Below, piece after piece: positions 1 through 5,532 of a stretch of DNA of 5,532 nt; position 1 is the first letter of the stretch; every line of letters starts with the position of its first letter. Source of the DNA: Holosporales bacterium (GTDB lineage: Bacteria; Pseudomonadota; Alphaproteobacteria; RUG11792); the NCBI GenBank assembly GCA_031257415.1, contig JAIROR010000088.1, forward strand, positions 1 to 5,532, written 5' to 3'. A program made the translations under genes and the position numbers. Below the pieces are notes generated by a model. It had not been told where the DNA came from. It saw only the letters and a program-made list of their open reading frames with translations, and searched no databases.

Positions 1-689
1 CTTCGGATAAAGCCGGAATTAAGAGAGGAGACATTATCCTGAAATTCAACGGAATCAGAATTTCTGAGAAAAATTCCTTGCAAAAGATCGTTGGAAACAC
101 GAAAATTGACTCTGCAGCCACCGTCAAGATTTGGCGCCAAAAGGACGGTAAGGACTGGAAAGAGATCGAGTTAGAAGTTAAAGTTGGTGATTTTGAGAAG
201 GCAGTTGAATCTGGTCTCGTATCTCTTGACAATGGCTCTGAGAACGCGATGGTTGATAAGGAGGACGAAGAAGAAGAGGTTGCTGAGCTGGCTATTTCTG
301 TTTCAAAGATTCCAGAAAGGATGAAGAAAAAAATTGCTCAAGAGTTTGCTGATAACGTTATTGTGACGAGGATCGATGAAACCAGATCTGCTGCTTTCTT
401 CGAGCCGCCATTCCGTCCGAAAGACATTATCGTTTCAGCCAATAACACGGAAGTTCACAGTCCGAAGGAGCTCAAGAAAATTATAAATAAAGTTAAAAAT
501 GATTCCGCAAAGAACAGAAAACCTGTCCCATTTGTAGTCATCAGAAATAACTCTATGGTTATGATCGCAACGACTCTCAATTTGTCTGATGAGAAATCGG
601 AGAAGAAAGAGAAAAAAGATTCTGATAAGGAGAAATCTTCAAATCGCAGATCCAAGGATATTTTTGGCGATGAAGATTCCAAGGAATGA
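1..689 (+). CDS. DegP/HtrA-family periplasmic serine protease, C-terminal part (two PDZ domains)
   Basis: This is the 3' end of a gene that enters from the left edge; the reading frame begins at base 3 and gives 228 residues. HtrA/DegP proteases degrade or chaperone misfolded envelope proteins in the periplasm, and their PDZ domains bind substrate C-termini and control oligomer assembly. Residues 1 to about 65 end a PDZ domain, shown by the typical AGIKRGDIILKFNGIRI stretch. Residues about 95-193 form a second PDZ domain, with the matching SAAFFEPPFRPKDIIVSANN element. Two PDZ domains point to the DegP/DegQ/MucD type rather than DegS, which has one. The trypsin-like domain with the His-Asp-Ser triad would lie upstream, so activity cannot be judged. 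Two features are odd. An acidic run DKEDEEEE (residues 85-92) lies between the PDZ domains. A tail of 34 residues after PDZ2 carries 23 charged residues. mfd follows after 51 bases in the same direction. The family call is firm; the exact paralogue is not. Confidence 0.88.
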   Translation, partial: SDKAGIKRGDIILKFNGIRISEKNSLQKIVGNTKIDSAATVKIWRQKDGKDWKEIELEVKVGDFEKAVESGLVSLDNGSENAMVDKEDEEEEVAELAISVSKIPERMKKKIAQEFADNVIVTRIDETRSAAFFEPPFRPKDIIVSANNTEVHSPKELKKIINKVKNDSAKNRKPVPFVVIRNNSMVMIATTLNLSDEKSEKKEKKDSDKEKSSNRRSKDIFGDEDSKE

Positions 690-740
690 TGGATAGGATG
701 TCTTGAGGTAGTTGTCGACAGAATTAAAAATAAATGGCTG

Positions 741-3700
741 ATGTTTAGTGGAGAGAAGTCCTCTCGGAATGTAATAGGTGGGGTTAATAATTCAAGAGTT
801 CCCCTTTTGTGTTTCGAGTTGTATAAGTGTGGCAAAAGTGTTGTCTTTGTCGCAGATTCTGAGAAGACGGCTCTGTATGTTAGGAAAGTGCTTGAAGGAG
901 ATCTTGCGAAATATAACGCACTGTGGTTTGCCGACTATAATGACGATTGCCGGGATCCACTTGCTGTTATTTCGCTGTCCTCTGCTTGCTATAGGGTGTT
1001 AAGCGAAAAGCCATATATAGCAATTACTACGATTCCAGCCATACACAAAAAAGTCGTTCCACCAAAATACTTCCTTGAAAGCTTCAAGATCAAGAAGAAT
1101 TCTGAAATTCAGATGGTGTCTTTGCAAAGGTTGCTTGGCCAGTATGGATACACAAGGATGGACATAACGGTTGGTCAGGGCCAGTTCTCAGTCAGAGGAG
1201 GGATTATAGATATATTCCCAATAGTTTCTGATATTCCATATAGGATTGATTTTTTAGGTAATATTGTTGAGTCGATAAGAAAGTTCGATAGAGAAACTCA
1301 GCTGTCAAATTCAGAAATCGAAGAGATAAATATAACAAAGACATTAGATTTGTCTCAGAACAGCGACTGCACATTGCTTGATTATATAAACGATGATGCC
1401 ATGTTTATTTTTGATTTTGGAATTTTCGATGAAAAGATAGCCAAGAACTTTGAATTTATCAAGACACAGCCGTTTAAAAATATACCTCCAGAAGTCCGGG
1501 AAGCGCCGGCAGGAGTCCCAGGAGTATCTGATGAAAGTTGTTTTGCCGACGACAATACATTGGCAGTAAATATACGAACAGAAAAAGGGATTCACTCATT
1601 TTTAGATGACATCAAAAAATATCAAAAAATAATAATTTCAGTTTCATCTCTTGGGGCAATTAATATAGTTTCTGATATCTTGAAGCCATATGGCAACTTC
1701 GAAGTTGTTCGTTCGGACCTGGCGGAAGGGTTCGTACGAAATGACACAGCTATATACACTGAGAAAGAATTATTCGGCTATACCCTCCGTTCTTCTCACA
1801 AGCGTCTCGAAAAGAAGACAGTTTTCAAGAACTATACCAATTTATTCATAGGTAATTATATAGTTCATAAAGAATACGGGATAGGTATTTTCAATGGACT
1901 TGTGAATATCGATGTTGGCGATTGCCCGCGCGATTTTCTTGAGCTTATTTATAGGGATAACGACAAACTATACGTTCCTGCAGAAAACATAGATCTTGTT
2001 TCGAAGTACGGAAATGATGGAACCGATATTGAGCTCGATAAACTTGGGGGAACTTCGTGGAAGAAGCGAAGAACTAGGATTCAAAAGAAGCTCCTCATCA
2101 TAGCCGATAATCTTCTGAAAATAGCAGCCAAAAGGAAAACAGTGAAAGTAGAGCCAATTGAAATTGATAACGAGGAATACAGAAAATTTTGTCACGAATT
2201 TCCATATATCGAAACGGACGATCAGCTGGCCTCTATTGAGGATATAGTAAACGATTTGCATGGGACAACTCCGATGGACAGACTTATATGCGGTGATGTC
2301 GGTTTCGGAAAAACTGAGGTTGCATTGAGAGCAGCATTTATAGTGGCTTCTGCCGGAAGACAGGTTATTTTAATGGCTCCAACGACCATTCTGGTTAATC
2401 AACATTATAAGAATTTTACAGAGAGATTCAAAAATACAACAATTAGAGTGTGTAAACTATCAAGACTGATAAGCAATCCGAAAGAAGTCATAGCAAATAT
2501 AGGTGATGGAAAGGTCGATATCATAATTGCAACTCACTCGATTCTTTCTTCAAAAATCAAATTTAAAAATATAGGAATGTTGATCATAGATGAAGAGCAG
2601 CATTTTGGAGTAAAGCAAAAAGAGTTTATAAAATCTCTTGGAGAAAATATTCACGTCATCACTATGACTGCAACGCCGATCCCCAGAACTCTCCAGATGT
2701 CTCTCTCAGGCATAAGGGAGCTCAGCATTATCGCCTCCGCTCCCTCGAATCGTCTGCCAGTCAAAACATTTATAATCGAGCAAAATGACGAGACCTTGAA
2801 GAGAGCGATTAGCACAGAGCTCGAACGAAAAGGCCAGGTCTTTGTCGTTTCTCCACGCATTGAATTTCTTGATAATTTATATAAAAAAATTCAACACTTA
2901 ACAAGAGATAGCACAATTGATATTAAAGTAACGAATGGGACAGATCCATTAATAGAAGAAACTATAAATGATTTCTGTAACGGTAATGTAAACATTCTGA
3001 TATCTACCAATATAATAGATTCTGGCATAGATATTCCAAATGCTAATACGATTATAATCGATAGGGCAGATATGTTCGGGTTATCGCAATTGTATCAACT
3101 GAGAGGAAGGGTAGGGCGCCAGGCAAATATTCAGGGCTATGCTTATATGTTTATTCCCAAGAATAAGAAAATAACAGAGGACGCTCAAAAAAGACTCCAG
3201 GTTATCGAGAAACTAACGGGACTAGGAGCCGGCTTTATATTGGCCAGCGAAGATATGGAAATAAGAGGAGCTGGTAATATAGTTGGCGATACTCAAACTG
3301 GACATATAAAGGACGTTGGCGTTGAGCTCTACAACAGCATGCTGGAAAGGGCCATTCTCATGAAAGAATCAGAAGAATTTTCTCCGCAGATCAATATCGG
3401 TATCCCTATTATGATTCCCAAAAATTATATAGAAGATGACAATTTGAGAATGAGCATATATAGACGAATAGGGGATATCGAAACAGTGGCAGATATCGAA
3501 GATATGGAATTTGAATTGGCAGATAGATTCGGTCGTATACCAGATGAATTATCAAATCTTCTTACCGTTATCAAAATCAAATTGTCATGCATTAAAGCAG
3601 GCATCGAGAAAATAGATGTTATGAAAAATGGAGTTTTGCTCTCCTTTTATAACAATGCATATCATACCCCCAGCAAAATAATACATTTTGTAGAAAAAAA

Positions 3701-3812
3701 CAAAAATATGATGAAGTTTGCAAACGATAATAAAGTATTGATAAATAAGAAATGGCAAAGCACGTATGAAAGAACAAAAGACATATTAAGTATTGTAAAA
3801 TTTCTGGAATAA
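741..3812 (+). CDS. mfd: Transcription-repair coupling factor Mfd (short form, 1023 residues)
   Basis: Mfd is a cytoplasmic ATP-driven DNA translocase that pushes stalled RNA polymerase off lesions and recruits UvrA. Domains in order: degenerate UvrB-like D1a (about 1-115); D2 UvrA-binding (about 116-196), keeping R152 and R168 at the places of E. coli R165 and R181, with L172 where E. coli has F185; a reduced D1b-D3 (about 197-345); the CarD-like RNA-polymerase-interacting domain (about 370-423, HKEYGIGIF and KLYVPAENIDLVS). Next come RecG-like helicase lobes with Walker A GDVGFGKT (518-525), Walker B DEEQ (617-620), MTATPIPRT (642-650), DIPNANTIII (764-773), RGRVGR (788-793) and a TRG-type segment (835-854). 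The C-terminal D7 autoinhibitory domain spans about 890-1023. E. coli Mfd has 1148 residues; the loss is mainly in D1b-D3. The ATG at 741 is the only good in-frame start after the protease stop, and it has no clear Shine-Dalgarno sequence. Co-transcription with the upstream protease gene is likely. Confidence 0.97.
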   Translation: MFSGEKSSRNVIGGVNNSRVPLLCFELYKCGKSVVFVADSEKTALYVRKVLEGDLAKYNALWFADYNDDCRDPLAVISLSSACYRVLSEKPYIAITTIPAIHKKVVPPKYFLESFKIKKNSEIQMVSLQRLLGQYGYTRMDITVGQGQFSVRGGIIDIFPIVSDIPYRIDFLGNIVESIRKFDRETQLSNSEIEEINITKTLDLSQNSDCTLLDYINDDAMFIFDFGIFDEKIAKNFEFIKTQPFKNIPPEVREAPAGVPGVSDESCFADDNTLAVNIRTEKGIHSFLDDIKKYQKIIISVSSLGAINIVSDILKPYGNFEVVRSDLAEGFVRNDTAIYTEKELFGYTLRSSHKRLEKKTVFKNYTNLFIGNYIVHKEYGIGIFNGLVNIDVGDCPRDFLELIYRDNDKLYVPAENIDLVSKYGNDGTDIELDKLGGTSWKKRRTRIQKKLLIIADNLLKIAAKRKTVKVEPIEIDNEEYRKFCHEFPYIETDDQLASIEDIVNDLHGTTPMDRLICGDVGFGKTEVALRAAFIVASAGRQVILMAPTTILVNQHYKNFTERFKNTTIRVCKLSRLISNPKEVIANIGDGKVDIIIATHSILSSKIKFKNIGMLIIDEEQHFGVKQKEFIKSLGENIHVITMTATPIPRTLQMSLSGIRELSIIASAPSNRLPVKTFIIEQNDETLKRAISTELERKGQVFVVSPRIEFLDNLYKKIQHLTRDSTIDIKVTNGTDPLIEETINDFCNGNVNILISTNIIDSGIDIPNANTIIIDRADMFGLSQLYQLRGRVGRQANIQGYAYMFIPKNKKITEDAQKRLQVIEKLTGLGAGFILASEDMEIRGAGNIVGDTQTGHIKDVGVELYNSMLERAILMKESEEFSPQINIGIPIMIPKNYIEDDNLRMSIYRRIGDIETVADIEDMEFELADRFGRIPDELSNLLTVIKIKLSCIKAGIEKIDVMKNGVLLSFYNNAYHTPSKIIHFVEKNKNMMKFANDNKVLINKKWQSTYERTKDILSIVKFLE

Positions 3813-4200
3813 GAAGTTTCATCCCGTTTTGGAGACTGTTGAATAATGTTTCACGTCGACCGTTTTGCAAAATCCCTATTCTATTGAATAATCTCTTTTG
3901 CTATAACTGGAATGTTTTGCATGAAATATTTGTTGCTCAAAAATTGATGAATACACTCGCAATCGAACCCCATTCAATAGTCTCTTTTGTATATACACAA
4001 ACACCAAAAGATTGCCCGAGAGGAGGCAGGTTACCATTGGTATTTCCTGGGGATTCCGGGTCGGAAAAATCCACAATCTTTTGTTGATTGGGTATATACC
4101 TCAAAAAAACGTGAGACAGAAAGACGATTGTTGTGAAGTATTGTTGATAACTGCTAATAACAATTATAAATTACCAACATATACTTCCGTCCTGTATTAT
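3813..4200. other. Non-coding gap between convergent genes, mostly occupied by the ABC pseudogene
   Basis: Between the mfd stop and the stop of the convergent secreted-protein gene there is no intact gene. The middle holds the ABC-exporter relic. A small hairpin with a 6-bp stem (AGTTTC at 3815-3820 with GAGACT at 3832-3837, one G-U pair) follows mfd but lacks a U-run, so it is a poor terminator. A hairpin of ATTGTT (4140-4145) with AACAAT (4159-4164) lies downstream of the - strand gene, again without a proper U-tract. A perfect 10-bp palindrome GGTATATACC is at 4091-4100. From about 4110 to 4200 I recognise nothing with confidence. Confidence 0.6.
3839..4110 (+). pseudogene. Decayed ABC-exporter ATPase fragment (linker through Walker A)
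   Basis: No frame is open across this stretch, but two + frames together give the landmarks of an ABC exporter in the right order. Frame A (codons in phase with 3839) gives VLHEIFVAQKLMNTLAIEP at 3914-3970, like the linker between the last transmembrane helix and the ATPase domain. It then gives VSFVY at 3980-3994, like the A-loop of the NVSFxY type. Frame B (in phase with 4012) gives LPERRQVTIG at 4012-4041, the strand before Walker A (usually IPEGxxVAIVG). Frame A resumes with GDSGSEKST at 4049-4075, a Walker A with one Gly-to-Glu change, followed by IF. Frame B then gives LLLIGYIPQK at 4078-4107, matching the helix after Walker A. So there are at least three frame switches, and nothing recognisable remains of the transmembrane domain, Q-loop, signature or Walker B. 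The similarity was judged by eye. A sequencing error could explain one switch but not the missing domains. Confidence 0.6.
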
Positions 4201-5250
4201 TTACATGTTAATCTTTATTTGGGGGGTATTGCCTGAGTTTGCAACACGCTCGAAGAAATCTCCTTCTTTGAGTTTACTGTTAATTTCATCTCTCCATTTT
4301 AAATTTTCATCGATTTGATCACTTGAATGTATACCATTGTTATAGTCTTCTTTAGAATATCCACAAATGCTATAGCCTTCTTCAAGCCCAAAACCGCTAT
4401 TCTCAATTGTATCAAGAACCTTATCAGTAGGCTGAATACCCAAAACTTTAAACAACAAAGCATCTAAACAGGCACATATACGTATTTCCTCTTCTTGAGT
4501 CAATGAATCCCATATCACAGTTTCGGCAGATGCAGATCTAGTAATATTCAGTATATTATCAACGCATTCTCGTATATCTACTAATTTTGGTTTTAATTTA
4601 TTTTCACAATACATGCTCAATGTAGTAACCATACTTTGAATATTAAGCCTCCCATCTGAAAATAATTTCTGGCCACCATCTGACATACGATCGCTATCTT
4701 CTCTCAAATAATAACGTATCTCCTGCCATAATGAGTCAATGAAGTGGCGAAGTGATCTGTATTCGCCATTAAAAATCCTATTGCCAAAACTGTTTTTGAA
4801 AATCCTATTGCCAGAACTGTCTTCGGAAACCATATTGCCAGAACTATCTATGAAAATCTTAGTGCCAATACCGTTTTCGGGATTCTCTTCCAAAGTCTTC
4901 TTGGAAGTCCTATTTTTAAGCATGTCTTCTAAAATCTTATTGCGAGTATCGTCTTTTAAAAGATTATTGCCAATACGGTTTACAATTGAATTTATCAACG
5001 CTTTCATTGTCGGGCTATTATCAATTTCGGTTTCCATGCTTTTCCTTTCATTTGCATAAGCTGGAAGTTGTCTTATCCTTTCTAATTTTTGCCTAGTAAA
5101 GGCATTATCTGCCCTAATAGCTTCATACACGTTCATGCCTGCATTTTCTAATTTTGCACTCTGACTGCTTGCATTTTCTAATTTTGAACTGCTTGCATAA
5201 CAATACTGAATACACAAACACATCACTGCCCCTAATAATAACTTCTTCAT
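4201..5250 (-). CDS. Secreted repeat-containing protein of unknown function
   Basis: I do not recognise this 349-residue protein. Its N-terminus is a clear Sec signal peptide: MKK, then a hydrophobic core LLLGAVMCLCIQ, then CYA with likely cleavage after A19. There is no good lipobox, so a soluble periplasmic or exported product is more likely than a lipoprotein. The signal peptide fixes the start at the ATG ending at 5250; GGTGA (5254-5258 on this strand) three bases upstream is a modest, rather close ribosome-binding site. Residues 23-37 hold two KLENA units ten residues apart. Residues about 90-160 are eight degenerate 9-residue repeats, of which the last two or three are best conserved (for example DSSGNRIFK). 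The remaining 190 residues are polar, probably helical, with five cysteines (C215, C229, C259, C261, C296) that could form disulphides outside the cytoplasm. It is convergent to mfd and appears to be transcribed alone. A role in host interaction is only a guess from secretion, repeats and lack of recognisable relatives. Confidence 0.85.
   Translation of the reverse strand: MKKLLLGAVMCLCIQYCYASSSKLENASSQSAKLENAGMNVYEAIRADNAFTRQKLERIRQLPAYANERKSMETEIDNSPTMKALINSIVNRIGNNLLKDDTRNKILEDMLKNRTSKKTLEENPENGIGTKIFIDSSGNMVSEDSSGNRIFKNSFGNRIFNGEYRSLRHFIDSLWQEIRYYLREDSDRMSDGGQKLFSDGRLNIQSMVTTLSMYCENKLKPKLVDIRECVDNILNITRSASAETVIWDSLTQEEEIRICACLDALLFKVLGIQPTDKVLDTIENSGFGLEEGYSICGYSKEDYNNGIHSSDQIDENLKWRDEINSKLKEGDFFERVANSGNTPQIKINM
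4772..4984 (-). repeat. Eight degenerate 27-bp tandem repeats inside the secreted-protein gene
   Basis: The units are 4772-4798, 4799-4825, 4826-4852, 4853-4879, 4880-4903 (24 bp, one codon short), 4904-4930, 4931-4957 and 4958-4984. Every length is a whole number of codons, so the frame is kept. The two units nearest the gene's 3' end match at 24 of 27 bases; the second and third match at 21 of 27. Units 4880-4930 are strongly diverged. In protein each unit is nine residues, roughly x-[DN]-S-x-G-N-[RK]-I-[FL], covering residues about 90-160. The gradient of divergence suggests the copies at 4772-4825 are the youngest. Confidence 0.8.
5141..5190 (-). repeat. 30-bp-spaced direct repeat encoding two KLENA motifs
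   Basis: The 16-base string GCATTTTCTAATTTTG (read on the + strand) occurs at 5141-5156 and again at 5171-5186, exactly 30 bases apart. It encodes the tandem SKLENA and AKLENA units just after the predicted signal-peptide cleavage site. The period is a multiple of three, so the reading frame is unaffected. Confidence 0.8.
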
Positions 5251-5285
5251 AGTTCACCACTACAGAACGAACACAACATACACTT

Positions 5286-5314
5286 AGTATATCACTCGTT
5301 TCTCCCAGGAACAA
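5286..5314 (-). promoter_or_regulatory. Sigma-70-type promoter for the secreted-protein gene
   Basis: Read on the - strand, TTGTTC (5309-5314, -35) is followed by exactly 17 bases and then TATACT (5286-5291, -10). TGA directly before the -10 hexamer (5292-5294) makes it an extended -10 element (TGnTATACT). Transcription would begin near 5279, leaving an untranslated leader of about 29 bases before the ATG ending at 5250. Motif quality, spacing and position all fit; no operator is obvious. Confidence 0.6.
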
Positions 5315-5532
5315 GTATTATTATTTCAATTCTAGCCGTGCATAAATTCAGAAATAACTCTGCTTTTTATGATTAATTTCGAAATCCAGCGCCAAAAAAA
5401 TAATCAGCAAAACCAACCAAAAATTAAGATTTTGTTAACTTTTCGGGGCTCAGTATTCGAGATACTACATTCTGTTTTACTTATTTGCCGCTCAAAAACC
5501 GTGCAAATTCTGAAGAATTTTTTTAAAAGGTG
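5315..5532. other. AT-rich intergenic region upstream of the secreted-protein gene
   Basis: No open frame of useful length or recognisable RNA gene is visible here. It contains a perfect 10-bp palindrome ATTTCGAAAT (5376-5385), a possible stem of TGATTA (5370-5375) with TAATCA (5401-5406), and the weak hairpin near the right edge. I see no second convincing promoter. The palindrome lies about 60 bases upstream of the -35 element, so a regulatory role is possible but unsupported. Confidence 0.4.
5505..5524 (+). terminator. Weak terminator-like hairpin with U-run
   Basis: AAATTC (5505-5510) and GAATTT (5515-5520) form a 6-bp stem around the tetraloop TGAA, followed by TTTT. The stem is AT-rich and weak, and no + strand gene ends just upstream in this window. 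It may be a chance structure, or it may belong with a gene beyond the right edge. Confidence 0.2.

Noticed and set aside
687..743. The htrA stop and the mfd start are in the same frame with no other stop between them, suggesting a read-through fusion or TGA recoded as Trp
   Set aside because: Tryptophans in mfd use TGG, the two proteins end and begin at their family-typical places, and the mfd frame ends normally at TAA. It looks like coincidence.
3815..3837. Rho-independent terminator for mfd
   Set aside because: The stem is short with a G-U pair and the following bases (GTTGAATAA) are not a U-run.
3881..3989. Inverted repeat CTATTGAAT (3881-3889) / ATTCAATAG (3972-3980), each followed by TCTCTTTTG, considered as mobile-element ends
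   Set aside because: Only nine bases, with no target-site duplication and no transposase; both copies lie inside the ABC relic and fit chance in AT-rich DNA.
4013..4072. GC-rich, possibly structured patch considered as a tRNA, 4.5S RNA or RNase P fragment
   Set aside because: No cloverleaf, no T-loop consensus and no SRP or RNase P core motif. The patch is better explained as the Walker A part of a degraded ABC gene.
3876..4076. Small - strand open frame of about 66 codons opposite the ABC relic
   Set aside because: No ribosome-binding site or recognisable protein; the + strand shows ordered family motifs, so this frame is a shadow.
4772..4984. Tandem repeats considered as a CRISPR array
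   Set aside because: The units are contiguous without spacers, keep codon phase and lie inside a well-supported coding frame with a signal peptide.
4772..4984. SGNRIF-type repeats considered as RHS/YD repeats of polymorphic toxins
   Set aside because: The spacing is nine residues and there is no YD core or RHS-associated domain; the resemblance is limited to a Gly-Asn pair.
5190..5250. Lipoprotein signal with C11, C13 or C17 as the lipidated cysteine
   Set aside because: The preceding residues (AVM, MCL, IQY) do not fit a lipobox, while CYA before S20 fits signal peptidase I.

Overview
The window is AT-rich, with local GC patches, and codes on both strands. It looks like a chromosomal segment of a proteobacterium with a host-associated, genome-reducing lifestyle. 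I lean towards Alphaproteobacteria of the Rickettsiales/Holosporales kind. This placement is inference: it rests on base composition, a shortened Mfd, a decaying ABC-exporter gene and an orphan secreted repeat protein. There is no rRNA or other marker gene to fix it.

Layout, left to right. (1) Positions 1-689, + strand: the 3' end of a DegP/HtrA-type periplasmic serine protease, with two PDZ domains and an unusual highly charged tail; the protease domain lies upstream of the window. (2) Positions 741-3812, + strand: a complete mfd gene for the transcription-repair coupling factor. It follows the protease after 51 bases with no visible terminator, so the two are probably co-transcribed. All helicase motifs are present, but the protein is about 125 residues shorter than E. 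coli Mfd, mostly because the D1b-D3 region is reduced. (3) Positions 3813-4200 hold no intact gene. Translated in two alternating + frames, this stretch gives, in the correct order, the linker, A-loop and Walker A landmarks of an ABC-exporter nucleotide-binding domain. I read it as a frameshifted and truncated pseudogene. (4) Positions 4201-5250, - strand: a 349-residue secreted protein of unrecognised family, with a clear signal peptide, a 10-residue duplication and an array of eight degenerate 9-residue repeats (27-bp DNA units). It has its own well-formed promoter. (5) Positions 5315-5532: AT-rich non-coding sequence with one weak terminator-like hairpin.

The genes do not form one pathway. 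The left half is conserved housekeeping (envelope protein quality control, DNA repair coupled to transcription). The right half is accessory: a dead transporter gene lying convergent to a lineage-specific exported protein whose internal repeats appear to be still duplicating. No CRISPR array, intact mobile element, tRNA or rRNA is visible.
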